Assembly: GCA_018818785.1 (NCBI GenBank)
Contig: JAHIRF010000012.1
Span: 1-64,000, forward strand
Direction of reading: 5' to 3'
Length of the DNA: 64,000 bases
DNA from: Thermoplasmatota archaeon
GTDB taxonomy: Archaea; Thermoplasmatota; Thermoplasmata; UBA10834
The notes beneath the pieces were generated by a model. The model did not search any database and had not been told where the DNA came from. It was given only the letters and a program-made list of their open reading frames with translations. Positions 1 through 7,964 of the stretch are shown here, piece by piece (the first letter of the stretch is position 1; every line of letters begins with the position of its first letter). Both the position numbers and the translations under genes were made by a program.

Positions 1-86
1 GCCGTCTGCCGAGGTCTTGCACCTCTCGACTCGCATGCCTTAGTCGCATACCGATAGCAGTGCCCGCCGGCAGGATCAACCGGAAT
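1..86 (-). rRNA. rrs: 16S ribosomal RNA, 5' end (partial)
   Basis: Read on the minus strand, this begins with the archaeal 16S 5' end (ATTCCGGTTGATCCTGCC) at position 86 and runs out of the window at position 1. Only the first 86 nt are present. No tRNA or 23S gene is nearby; the only 23S gene in the window lies more than 57 kb away, upstream with respect to transcription, so the two are not one operon. Confidence 0.97.
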
Positions 87-549
87 TGATCTGTCGTCGA
101 TACACAGTACTCTCATTCACTATTATTGTTGGTCGCAATTTCGCTTGGTCTTCGTTTCTTGAATTGACAAGGATCACTCACTATAAGCACCAATTATACG
201 TGTTCCCTGCTGCGCGACGATCGTGTCGTCGCGGAGTTTCTTGCACGAAACCTATTCTGCCATCGAACGTCAGAATCGAGAGAACACGGCTAGTGCCGGA
301 GATCTCGATCCTCCATCATGTCTGCGACAAGTGGATGTTGGTTGATCATCAGAAAAGGCATAAGCGCCTCCCTCTCAACCATCGCCGTATGTCGCAGATT
401 GGGTAGTCCCGCTAAGTTCGATGCTGTATATATGCGTTTCGAACTCGGTCCACGAAGCAACATGTGTCGCTCCGCCGGTCCTCCCCCTACTATCTACAAC
501 TGCGTGGTATTTGAGGATTTCGTACTCGGGTCCGCATAATCGCTGAATA
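87..549 (-). other. 16S rRNA leader and promoter region, no gene
   Basis: This 463-bp stretch separates the 16S gene from the next minus-strand gene. It should hold the 16S promoter and the 5' half of the pre-16S processing stem, but the matching 3' flank is outside the window. A perfect hairpin with 8-bp arms (CGCGACGA/TCGTCGCG, 5-nt loop) lies at 213-233. Open frames here lack homology or start signals that I would trust. Confidence 0.6.
426..434 (-). promoter_or_regulatory. Candidate TATA box for 16S rRNA
   Basis: On the minus strand the sequence reads CGAAACGCATATATACAG: a purine-rich BRE-like stretch followed by a TATA box. Transcription would start near 400 and give a leader of about 315 nt. 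A weaker TATA-like site lies near 183-190. The choice between them is inference. Confidence 0.4.
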
Positions 550-2310
550 TCATCCAGTGAACGTCACCGCGCAGATGTCTGAGTCCGTGGGGATGTGATG
601 GACGCTGAGCGAATAATCCGTATCCGGACTGAACCCTTCTCCCAAGGTGACGAGGATCTGGACGGTGTCCCCTGTGTTCACCCGTCCGTTGCCCTGGAGG
701 TCCTCTATGATGCATAGCACGGACATATTTCCGAGCTGGATGCCATCTGAGATCCAGGATGTCTGCACACCCGTCATCATGATGGAGACATCGGGGTTCC
801 ACTCGACCATGTTCTCGTCGTATCCTATGTCGATAACCACCTCGTCCCAGAAGACATCCATCAATTCATAACTGTACCCGGTTCCGTTGTGGACTGGACC
901 GAATGTCACTGCGATCGAATATTCGTCGTTCATGACGGCACACTCGCTTGCGGGGATGGCATCATAGAGAAATGACTCATCGAACATCGCAGTCGACAAT
1001 TGCGTGCAGATGCAGATGACTGTCGAGTATCTTGTTCGATTGAGCTGGGTACCGTCCACGGCAACGATCTCGATCATATCGTCGACATCGAGGAGACCGT
1101 TACCTGCATGATCCGTGACAATACACTCTATTGACATTTCACTTATATCTTCCACGCCACAGCTGTATTGCGCTGGAGCATCGCTCATGAGCGCCGTCGC
1201 GTTCGGATGCCAGTTCCCGCTGTTCATTCCATCGGAGAATAGAAACGCAATATCATCCCAGCTCACAGGTTTCGAAGTATAATCTATCGTGACCGCCACC
1301 CCTTCCTGAACGGTCCTAAGTGATGCCGTAGCATGAGGCATTCCCGAATCCGTGACCCACAGAACCCCCTCTTGCGTCATGACGATATATGCATGGAACA
1401 CGTGCGGCTCTTGGTACACAGCATACGGTAGGGCCTCGTCCTCATAGAATATCCGTGACACTCTCAGAAAATATGTCTGTGCTCCGCATGCCGTATTCGG
1501 GCGGGCCAAATTGTGCAGGGTGAACGAATCGCCGTCATCCAGATATCCATCGTCGTTCGCATCAGAGAATGATATTGTGCCGTTCGGTCCTTCGGTGTTC
1601 TTCAAGTCCGATATACCGTCCAGATCTGGTGTGTCTGCATAATATCCCAGCAAATCCATGTACTCCATGGTGCCCACATTGGCACCCGCCCTGATGCTGC
1701 AATTGCAGATGGGCAGTGGAACTGGTTCGCCAACCTTGACGATTCTGATTATGACGTCCTCCTGCGTATCCTCCAATTCTAAGACCCATTCGGAGGAGAC
1801 CCAGTTCCCCTCCTGGAATATGATTTGTATCTGCTCGAGATGGCCGATCCCGAGCACTGCCTGGGGGGAGTAGACCCCCTCGACTCCATTTATAACGGCC
1901 CACTCGAAGGAGACTTTCATCTCGATTGAATCGCCGACCTCGAAATCGATAGGTCCCCATTGCATGAGTCCCACATATCTTCCACCCACCAGATATATCA
2001 GATTCAGTTGCCCCAGACTCGTCTGATGAGTTCGGATATCCTTGACCTCCGCGTCGACAGTCACAGTCCTTCCAGCGAGATCCGTGTCGAACCCTTCGAT
2101 GATCGGGCCCATCTCGTTTATGACATTGACCGCATCGTTGAGGTCACCGACGTCCCAGTGTCTGAAGTACTCATACCACACAAATATGCCTGATGCCCCA
2201 AGTAGAACAGTTACAATCATGACTGCGAGGAGTTTGCGAGAGATTGTCCCTGATCCTTTGATCGGCCTCTCCGGAGTTTCCGTCACTCCATCTCGGTCCA
2301 TCTCGCCCAT
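550..2310 (-). CDS. Exported or membrane-anchored protein with three EF-hand-like loops
   Basis: About 586 aa with one hydrophobic segment near residues 25-45 (an uncleaved signal or anchor), so most of the protein is probably outside the cell. A beta-rich OB-like region follows (about residues 75-145). Three Asp/Asn loops fit D-x-[ND]-x-[DN]-G-x-[LV]-x-x-x-D: DANDDGYLDDGD (about residue 250), DHAGNGLLDVDD (about 396) and DLQGNGRVNTGD (about 533). They resemble dockerin or EF-hand calcium loops and recur in repeats of roughly 140 residues. The ATG at 2310 has an AGGTGG Shine-Dalgarno 6 nt upstream and a TATA box at 2350-2358; an in-frame GTG at 2325 is less likely. I do not recognise a family. 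Calcium binding is inferred from the loops only. Confidence 0.75.
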   Translation of the reverse strand: MGEMDRDGVTETPERPIKGSGTISRKLLAVMIVTVLLGASGIFVWYEYFRHWDVGDLNDAVNVINEMGPIIEGFDTDLAGRTVTVDAEVKDIRTHQTSLGQLNLIYLVGGRYVGLMQWGPIDFEVGDSIEMKVSFEWAVINGVEGVYSPQAVLGIGHLEQIQIIFQEGNWVSSEWVLELEDTQEDVIIRIVKVGEPVPLPICNCSIRAGANVGTMEYMDLLGYYADTPDLDGISDLKNTEGPNGTISFSDANDDGYLDDGDSFTLHNLARPNTACGAQTYFLRVSRIFYEDEALPYAVYQEPHVFHAYIVMTQEGVLWVTDSGMPHATASLRTVQEGVAVTIDYTSKPVSWDDIAFLFSDGMNSGNWHPNATALMSDAPAQYSCGVEDISEMSIECIVTDHAGNGLLDVDDMIEIVAVDGTQLNRTRYSTVICICTQLSTAMFDESFLYDAIPASECAVMNDEYSIAVTFGPVHNGTGYSYELMDVFWDEVVIDIGYDENMVEWNPDVSIMMTGVQTSWISDGIQLGNMSVLCIIEDLQGNGRVNTGDTVQILVTLGEGFSPDTDYSLSVHHIPTDSDICAVTFTG

Positions 2311-2349
2311 CACGTCCCACCTCACATGTCCTATTTGGAAATGCGTCGT

Positions 2350-2358
2350 GAATATAAC
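2350..2358 (-). promoter_or_regulatory. TATA box for the 550-2310 gene
   Basis: Minus-strand AGTTATATT lies about 40 nt upstream of the ATG at 2310. Transcription starting near 2327 would give a leader of about 17 nt that still contains the AGGTGG ribosome-binding site. Confidence 0.5.
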
Positions 2359-2619
2359 TAATCCATGTCCGTCAGCTGTGATTGAGCTGTTCCTCGATGC
2401 AGCAAGACTCGCGAGCCATTTACTGAGTCATCACGAATCTTCTCTCGCGCAACTGATGCTGGAGCGCATGATTCGGATGTCGACTACATTGCCTATATCC
2501 TGAACGACTCTACTAGTTCCATGATCGAGCAGGTGTCATTGCAGAGCTAGACGCTCGGCCAAGGGCCTGCTCCATGATACAAACTATTAAAGAACGGCGT
2601 TCTATTATGCGCCATCGAT

Positions 2620-2729
2620 GCGGGGATGGCCCAGCCCGGCAAGGCGCTGGATTGCTATCTCGTCCCAGATGGGACAGGCAAACATCCAGTGCTCGAAAGA
2701 GTTCGGGGGTTCAAATCCCCCTCCCCGCG
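2620..2729 (+). tRNA. tRNA-Ser (GCU anticodon), intron-containing
   Basis: The acceptor GCGGGGA/TCCCCGC, the T arm GGGGG-TTCAAAT-CCCCC, a long variable arm (CTC-GAAA-GAG) and the anticodon stem CTGGA/TCCAG are all present. The anticodon is GCT at 2654-2656. The anticodon loop is interrupted by a 26-nt intron. The discriminator is G2729 and CCA is not encoded. A TATA-like CTATTAAAG lies about 35 nt upstream. Confidence 0.93.
2658..2683 (+). other. tRNA-Ser intron at position 37/38 (BHB type)
   Basis: The exon-intron junctions form a canonical bulge-helix-bulge. Outer helix CTGGA/TCCAG, central 4-bp helix TTGC/GCAA, 3-nt bulges TAT and ACA, and inner helix GTCCC/GGGAC with loop AGAT. Cleavage within each bulge gives a normal 7-nt anticodon loop (TTGCTAA). 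Confidence 0.9.
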
Positions 2730-2756
2730 CCTCCTTTCGTCTCATGGTCAACGACG

Positions 2757-2763
2757 GTATAAG
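2757..2763 (+). promoter_or_regulatory. TATA box for the K+ channel gene
   Basis: GGTATAAGG lies about 30 nt before the ATG at 2789, the spacing expected for a leaderless archaeal transcript. It lies downstream of the alternative ATG at 2744, which argues against that start. Confidence 0.45.
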
Positions 2764-2788
2764 GTTATCATGCGTAGATACACTGCTC

Positions 2789-3115
2789 ATGAAGCTGTTT
2801 GGTATATCGTTAGGGACCCTCAATGCTCAGCTCGCAGCGACCTTCATGGCCCTCGCCGGTATGATCTCTCTGGGAACGGTGACTTACCATACGATGGAAG
2901 GGTGGAGTTGGACCAGTTCGTTCTATTTCACGGTGTGCACGATAACGACGGTCGGCTACGGGGACCTAGTGCCGTCTACGGAGACTTCTCGACTCGTGAC
3001 GGCGTTGTTTGCTCTTGCTGGTGTGTCCATCGCGTTCGCCTCGTTCGGGATAATCGGTGCATCATACATCAGACGAGGAGAGGACGTTGTTCGCAAGGTT
3101 CGTCGGGAAGACTAA
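2789..3115 (+). CDS. Small two-TM potassium channel (Ion_trans_2)
   Basis: The protein has a first membrane helix, a pore helix, the K+ selectivity filter TTVGYGD and a second membrane helix, followed by a short basic tail. This is the minimal KcsA-like pore unit (about 108 aa); four copies would form a K+-selective channel in the cytoplasmic membrane. There is no RCK/TrkA regulatory domain, so the gating signal is not visible. The ATG at 2789 fits the TATA box at 2757-2763 as a leaderless start; an ATG at 2744 would add 15 residues but would need a promoter inside the tRNA gene. It follows tRNA-Ser directly, without sign of co-transcription. Confidence 0.85.
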   Translation: MKLFGISLGTLNAQLAATFMALAGMISLGTVTYHTMEGWSWTSSFYFTVCTITTVGYGDLVPSTETSRLVTALFALAGVSIAFASFGIIGASYIRRGEDVVRKVRRED

Positions 3116-3519
3116 AGGCGGACCTGAGGATATCCTTCCGCGATCGATGCGATGGGCGAAGTGTCTATCACAAGCATTCGTTCATTATTCGAACTATGGA
3201 CTTCTCTCTGGAAAATGAAGGCAAGTGGGTGATATCCAGATGTTCGATTCGGATGCGATGGACACATGATGTTTGTATTCAGAACCGAATTAATATGTGC
3301 TATGTATAATTATAATCATGTTGTTATCTTTTATATAGAGTTAGGACATTCGTGCGGTCGAGGCGCGCGTCGATTGCGTGGATGCGGTCACTCTTCATTA
3401 TCCACGGTACGGGCGCTTATTCGAGGGGGAAGAGAAGCTTGGACTCGGATCGTCGGGGGCTCAGAGGAATTCATTTTCTCGGAATTCCAGCTGATTTGTC
3501 GAAGAGAAAGAACAATCGC
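3116..3519 (+). other. Intergenic region with promoter and long leader
   Basis: This 404-bp gap contains an AT-rich stretch (about 3280-3340) with a strong TATA box at 3329-3338, followed by a GC-rich leader of about 160 nt before the PKD protein start. The leader begins with GTGCGGTCGA (3352-3361), which recurs at 7802-7811 in the leader of the substrate-binding protein gene. No convincing gene is seen; the frame that stays open upstream of 3520 has an untypical basic composition. Confidence 0.55.
3329..3338 (+). promoter_or_regulatory. TATA box for the PKD protein-permease operon
   Basis: TTTTATATAG in an AT-rich context is among the best TATA matches in the window. The predicted transcription start is near 3362, giving a leader of about 160 nt. 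Confidence 0.6.
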
Positions 3520-5604
3520 ATGACCCAAATCTCGGTGGCCGTCCTTTTCCTGTCGGTCTCACTGATCTCGCCCATCATGGGCATCATGCCAATTCCTTTC
3601 ACGAATGATATAGAGCCGTCTGAGATTCCTGCGCGCATCGAGGCAAGCACAATCATCAATTTCGTCGCCAGTCCATCTCGCGTATATGTTGGGGATGAGG
3701 TGACATTCTATGCAAACGCATCGAGCGATGTTTCTTCTTCTCTTACCTTCACAATATTCTACGATGCAAGACTCGCCAACAGCACGAACAACACTCAGAG
3801 TCCATATTCAGTCAACAATACTGTTAATCCTGGCTCGATAGTGACGAAATTCACCTACGACCACATCGGCAACCTGAGTTACACCCAAGGAACATGTTTC
3901 CAGGCTAAGCTGTACGTGGGTGACGGAACGAACACCGTTAGCGAGACGATTCTGGTCTATGTAGTGGAGAATGCACCTCCGAGTTTCACTCGCCGTCTAC
4001 CTACTGGAATGACAGCCGATCCGGGAGTCCCCGTGAACCTGAGCGTTGGTGTGGAAGACGTTGATGATGACGAGCTGACGGTAACCTGGGATTTCGGTGA
4101 CGGATCGCCTGTGGCCACGAACTCGACCGGACCCGCCGCATCAGGCGTCTATGCGAATCAGACACACACATGGGATCCAGATGTCGCTCCTGGCTGGAAT
4201 GAGGCGGACCCGATATACTATTGGTTGACTGTAACAGTCGAAGATTCCGAGGGGCACATGATATCATCCCTGACAAATGTGACGATCTACTTGCCCTATA
4301 ATTTCGTGCCAAACATCACCCTAGTCTCATCGAAGAACGAGTCGAGTCCGATGAGTGAAGTGACCTTCTATGCTTCTGCTCTGGATCTCGAGGGTGAGGC
4401 TCTGACATGGACATTCACATTCAACAACAGCGTAAGCATCTATCACACCGAGGTCTACCATACTGATGTTGCTCCTCCCGGCACGAATCTCTCGCTCAAT
4501 ATCACTCACACTTTCGAGGAAGTCGGCAATTACACGGTCACCCTCTACGTCAGTGATGCATTGATTCCTGACCAGATATTCCCTCATAATATATCCGTGA
4601 GAGCCAAGGTCACAGTGACGCTGAACTATGCGCCACTGGCCATGATGGTCATCAGCTACACCGCACCGACACTGATACTCGATGAGGTCAACACGACGGT
4701 GAACGTTACATTCACCGCTAAGGCCAACGATGTCGATGGAGACGTCATGACTGCAGTTTGGGATTTCGGTGATTCTTCTGACACTGTCACTCAGCAATCC
4801 AATGGAGGGACCAAACCCTTCGACTTCATCCAGAGCCATGGCTACAACAAGAGCGGAATCTACAATGTGACCGTAATCATCACCGACGGTCGAGACGGTC
4901 ATGAAGTGACGAGATATCTTCTGCTCGTGGTCAATTCGACGAACCAGGCTCCGAGCATCGTATCCTTTGCACTAGGGATGTCCGAGCGCACTTACGCGTT
5001 GCCTGGTTCAGTCGTCACCTTCACACTCAAAATACACGACAATGAGATGGACCCTATAGACCTATACTGGAATTTTGATGACAACGGTAGTATCCTGCAC
5101 GTTCAGACGACAGATTACGACTCAAGTGGGAACGTAACGATCACCGTCAATTACACATACAATCTGTCCGACGAATATCATCCAGTGGTCTGGATTACTG
5201 ATAATCAGATCGGTATCGGATTCCACAATATCTCTTACACGATGCGCGTTGTCGTCTCGAACTTCGCTCCCAGTGCCGATCGTGTCTGGGATGCGTGGGA
5301 TTATGTCGGCCTCATGCTCTTGTTGGGCTCCATCGGTGGGCTAATCCTTCGCGTATTAATACTTGGTCACTATAGAAAATGCCTGGATCAGCACGCAATG
5401 ACTCTCGATGAGTATCAACTCAGGATGAAGGATCTGAAAGCAGCCTACAGAAAGGCACGAGCATCGGCGAAGGATGATGCAGCCAAATCCGCACTGAATG
5501 AGAAGTACATCTCCGACAAGAATGACTTGAAGAGTATGCTGAGGAAGAGGACCGATATCCCGGTCGAATCAGGAAAGACCGGTATCCTTGGGGGTGACCT
5601 GTGA
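3520..5604 (+). CDS. PKD-domain surface protein with C-terminal membrane anchor
   Basis: 694 aa. It has a signal peptide (residues 1-25), then about five PKD/Ig-like beta-sandwich domains recognised by WDFGDGSP-type motifs (for example near 4090 and 4760), many N-x-S/T glycosylation sequons, and one membrane helix near residues 593-615. The last 75 residues are charged and probably form a cytosolic coiled coil. PKD domains usually act as extracellular spacers or binding modules. The ATG at 3520 was chosen because the signal peptide starts there. The gene overlaps the next permease gene by one base (TGATG), so they are probably translationally coupled; the protein may be an accessory of the peptide transporter. 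No catalytic domain is seen. Confidence 0.85.
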   Translation: MTQISVAVLFLSVSLISPIMGIMPIPFTNDIEPSEIPARIEASTIINFVASPSRVYVGDEVTFYANASSDVSSSLTFTIFYDARLANSTNNTQSPYSVNNTVNPGSIVTKFTYDHIGNLSYTQGTCFQAKLYVGDGTNTVSETILVYVVENAPPSFTRRLPTGMTADPGVPVNLSVGVEDVDDDELTVTWDFGDGSPVATNSTGPAASGVYANQTHTWDPDVAPGWNEADPIYYWLTVTVEDSEGHMISSLTNVTIYLPYNFVPNITLVSSKNESSPMSEVTFYASALDLEGEALTWTFTFNNSVSIYHTEVYHTDVAPPGTNLSLNITHTFEEVGNYTVTLYVSDALIPDQIFPHNISVRAKVTVTLNYAPLAMMVISYTAPTLILDEVNTTVNVTFTAKANDVDGDVMTAVWDFGDSSDTVTQQSNGGTKPFDFIQSHGYNKSGIYNVTVIITDGRDGHEVTRYLLLVVNSTNQAPSIVSFALGMSERTYALPGSVVTFTLKIHDNEMDPIDLYWNFDDNGSILHVQTTDYDSSGNVTITVNYTYNLSDEYHPVVWITDNQIGIGFHNISYTMRVVVSNFAPSADRVWDAWDYVGLMLLLGSIGGLILRVLILGHYRKCLDQHAMTLDEYQLRMKDLKAAYRKARASAKDDAAKSALNEKYISDKNDLKSMLRKRTDIPVESGKTGILGGDL

Positions 5605-6620
5605 TGGCTTCGCGTTCGTTCAGACAGATGATATTCAAGCGTTCGATCTTCGCGATCATAACGATCCTTGGGATCATGACTTTGAATTTCTTCCTGATCC
5701 ACTGGATGCCGGGCAATCCGATAGACACCATGGTTCCGAGGGACCCGAAGTTCAACGAGGCTCTCAAGTACGATCTCATGGAGCGGTTCCATCTGAATGC
5801 GTCTCTTCCTGAGAAATACCTGGTGTACATGAAGAACACGATGACGCTTGATTGGGGCATCTCCTACATGCAGAATTCTCGTCCTGTTGCAGATATCATC
5901 TTCAATGATATGCGATGGACTTTATTGTTAGTTGGTACATCGACCATCATCACGACGCTCATCGGCATGGCCATGGGTGCATTCTCCGCGTATCGTAGGG
6001 GTGGTGCCTTCGACATCTCTTCGACGGGCGTATCCCTATTCTTCTACGGCATGCCGATATTCTGGTTCGCGATCATGCTCCAGATCTTGTTCAATTCCTA
6101 CCCGCTCGGCATGGATTGGTGGCCGCAACTGCCCACGGGCAAGTACTTCGATACCATCGCATATGGTCCTACATTCAAATGGGAGTTGCCAATCGTGTTG
6201 AGCGTTCTGAAGCATTTGATCCTGCCCGCTCTCACATTATCGATAGGATCCCTGGCAGGAGTGTCTCTGGTCATGAGGAGCTCACTCGTGGATGTCATGA
6301 CCGAGGATTTCATCACTACTGCGAGGGCGAAGGGGCTGACGGATTACGGTGTCCTCAGGAGACACGCACTCCCGAACGGCATGGCTCCGATGGTCACCCT
6401 GATTGCGATGGGTATAGCGTTCGTCATCGGTGGTGCGTACCAGGTCGAAGTCATTTTCAATTATCCAGGTATCGGGTATAGGACTCTGAATGCCATCTAC
6501 AATAGGGACTTCCCTATCCTGCAGTTCATAATCGTCGTGGGTGGTGCGGCGGTCGTAATAGCGAATCTCTTGGCTGATGTGATTCTGCTCTACATCGATC
6601 CCAGGATCAAGATTGCGTGA
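5604..6620 (+). CDS. ABC transporter permease, DppB/OppB family
   Basis: About 338 aa with six predicted membrane helices, an N-terminal helix followed by an extracellular loop typical of OppB-type permeases, and the cytoplasmic EAA-like loop ARAKGLTDYGVLRRHALPN that contacts the ATPase. It would form half of the channel for di- or oligopeptides. The ATG at 5604 has GGGTGA upstream and overlaps the stop codon of the PKD gene; a GTG at 5601 is the alternative. The OppC-type partner starts 10 nt downstream. No ATPase gene is found in the cluster. Confidence 0.92.
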   Translation: MASRSFRQMIFKRSIFAIITILGIMTLNFFLIHWMPGNPIDTMVPRDPKFNEALKYDLMERFHLNASLPEKYLVYMKNTMTLDWGISYMQNSRPVADIIFNDMRWTLLLVGTSTIITTLIGMAMGAFSAYRRGGAFDISSTGVSLFFYGMPIFWFAIMLQILFNSYPLGMDWWPQLPTGKYFDTIAYGPTFKWELPIVLSVLKHLILPALTLSIGSLAGVSLVMRSSLVDVMTEDFITTARAKGLTDYGVLRRHALPNGMAPMVTLIAMGIAFVIGGAYQVEVIFNYPGIGYRTLNAIYNRDFPILQFIIVVGGAAVVIANLLADVILLYIDPRIKIA

Positions 6621-6630
6621 GGTGACCCAA

Positions 6631-7572
6631 ATGGAAAATGGAACGGTTGACACTGCCAAAGATTCCAAGAAGGGCCTACTCTCCAACGTTACGCACGAGA
6701 AAATACGATTGGCACTGAAGCAGGGCCGCAAGATGATCAAGCAGGTGCTGAAGAACCCGATGGGGCTGATCGGGGTCTGCATACTCGTGTTCTTCGCCTT
6801 CATAGCTGTATTCGGACCCTACCTCGCTCCTTACACAGTGAACCCTGAAGGTGTCGGTCAGTTCGACGACCTGATGCCCCAGTCCGAGGAGCACATCATG
6901 GGTACGGATTCGTTCGGATTTGACATATTCAGCCAGCTTCTATATGGCGCCAGAACCTCCATCATCGTCGGTATCTTCTCCGCGATGATCGCATCAATCC
7001 TCGGCGCCATGATCGGCCTCTACTCAGGATATGCTGGGGGCTGGAAGGATGAAGTGATCATGAGACTCAACGACATCGTCCTGTCAATCCCTTGGCTTGT
7101 TCTCATGATCATAATAGCCGCGTTCCTTGGAGAGATCAGCCTCATTAGTATCATCCTGATCATCGGTCTGACCGGATGGTCCGGGACTGCTCGTCTAGTT
7201 CGTTCTCAGGTGCTTTCCATCAAAGAGCGGCAGTATATCGAACGGGCCCGGGCTATCGGTTCGGGGGACATGCACATCATACGCCGACATATCCTTCCCA
7301 ACTCGTTCCCTCTGGTGTTCGCCAACACAATCCTGACTGTCGCGATATCCATATTGTCCGAGGCGACCCTGAGTTTCCTCGGCATGAGGCCCATAGGTGT
7401 GGTGACTTGGGGCACCATGCTGAGCCATGCGTTCAGCCAGGGCGCGTTCCACATCGGCCTTCACTATTGGATCATAATGCCAGGTCTCTGCATCGTGTTC
7501 GTGGTATTGGGCTTCACACTGCTCGGTTATGCATTGGACGAGGTAATGAACCCGAAGCTCCGGAAACGATGA
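6631..7572 (+). CDS. ABC transporter permease, DppC/OppC family
   Basis: 313 aa. The N-terminal tail and first helix match OppC_N. HIMGTDSFGFDIFSQLLYG is the typical OppC segment, followed by five helices and the EAA loop ERARAIGSGDMHIIRRHILPN. It pairs with the upstream OppB-like subunit. The ATG at 6631 has a GAGGTGA Shine-Dalgarno 7 nt upstream and is preferred over the GTG at 6613. Third gene of the PKD-permease operon. Substrate specificity cannot be read from the permease. Confidence 0.93.
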   Translation: MENGTVDTAKDSKKGLLSNVTHEKIRLALKQGRKMIKQVLKNPMGLIGVCILVFFAFIAVFGPYLAPYTVNPEGVGQFDDLMPQSEEHIMGTDSFGFDIFSQLLYGARTSIIVGIFSAMIASILGAMIGLYSGYAGGWKDEVIMRLNDIVLSIPWLVLMIIIAAFLGEISLISIILIIGLTGWSGTARLVRSQVLSIKERQYIERARAIGSGDMHIIRRHILPNSFPLVFANTILTVAISILSEATLSFLGMRPIGVVTWGTMLSHAFSQGAFHIGLHYWIIMPGLCIVFVVLGFTLLGYALDEVMNPKLRKR

Positions 7573-7964
7573 GGACGTATAGGAGCCAAAGCCCACTGTC
7601 CGAGGGGGGCTTCATGCAAGGTTCGGACCGCCGTTCGAACCCGCGAAGGACTCATGTTATCCGCCGAGATACATGGAGACATGCCAGTATTGCGCTATGA
7701 TGCCCTTGGATGGCTTCTGAATGTTATGCAATATTCAAAAGGGTTTTATAGCTCCCCGATCTTAACTCTCTAGTCCTCCTTTTAGGGGGCACGGGGGAGT
7801 AGTGCGGTCGAATGCGGTCAATCGTAGCGTGGGGCGTTAGATCTACTGATTACAGTTCGTGGTCGATTTCGATTAGCTCCGCTTCTCTGTAGAACTCAAG
7901 ATGAGTGCAAGAACCATAGAATTTCCAGAAGACCGGTTTGATGATTTGGAGCTAGACGGTGTGA
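7573..7964 (+). other. Intergenic region with promoter and leader of the binding-protein gene
   Basis: This 392-bp gap separates the permeases from the binding-protein gene, so the latter has its own promoter. GTTTTATAG at 7743-7751 is a good TATA box; the leader would be about 190 nt. GTGCGGTCGA at 7802-7811 repeats a motif in the leader upstream of 3520. A tRNA-like T-loop sequence near 7630 has no matching acceptor stem. No gene is seen. Confidence 0.55.
7743..7751 (+). promoter_or_regulatory. TATA box for the binding-protein gene
   Basis: GTTTTATAG, with predicted start near 7775. The spacing to the coding start implies a long 5' leader. Confidence 0.5.

Noticed and set aside
86-539. Plus-strand open frames in the 16S leader
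   Set aside because: They begin inside rRNA or leader sequence, with basic, low-likelihood composition and no start signals.
2626-3309. A 227-codon plus-strand frame overlapping tRNA-Ser and the K+ channel
   Set aside because: It is in a different frame from the channel; the TVGYGD filter lies in the other frame, and no family fits.
7610-7660. tRNA-like T-loop sequence (GTTCGAACC)
   Set aside because: No matching acceptor stem, anticodon arm or D arm can be built around it.
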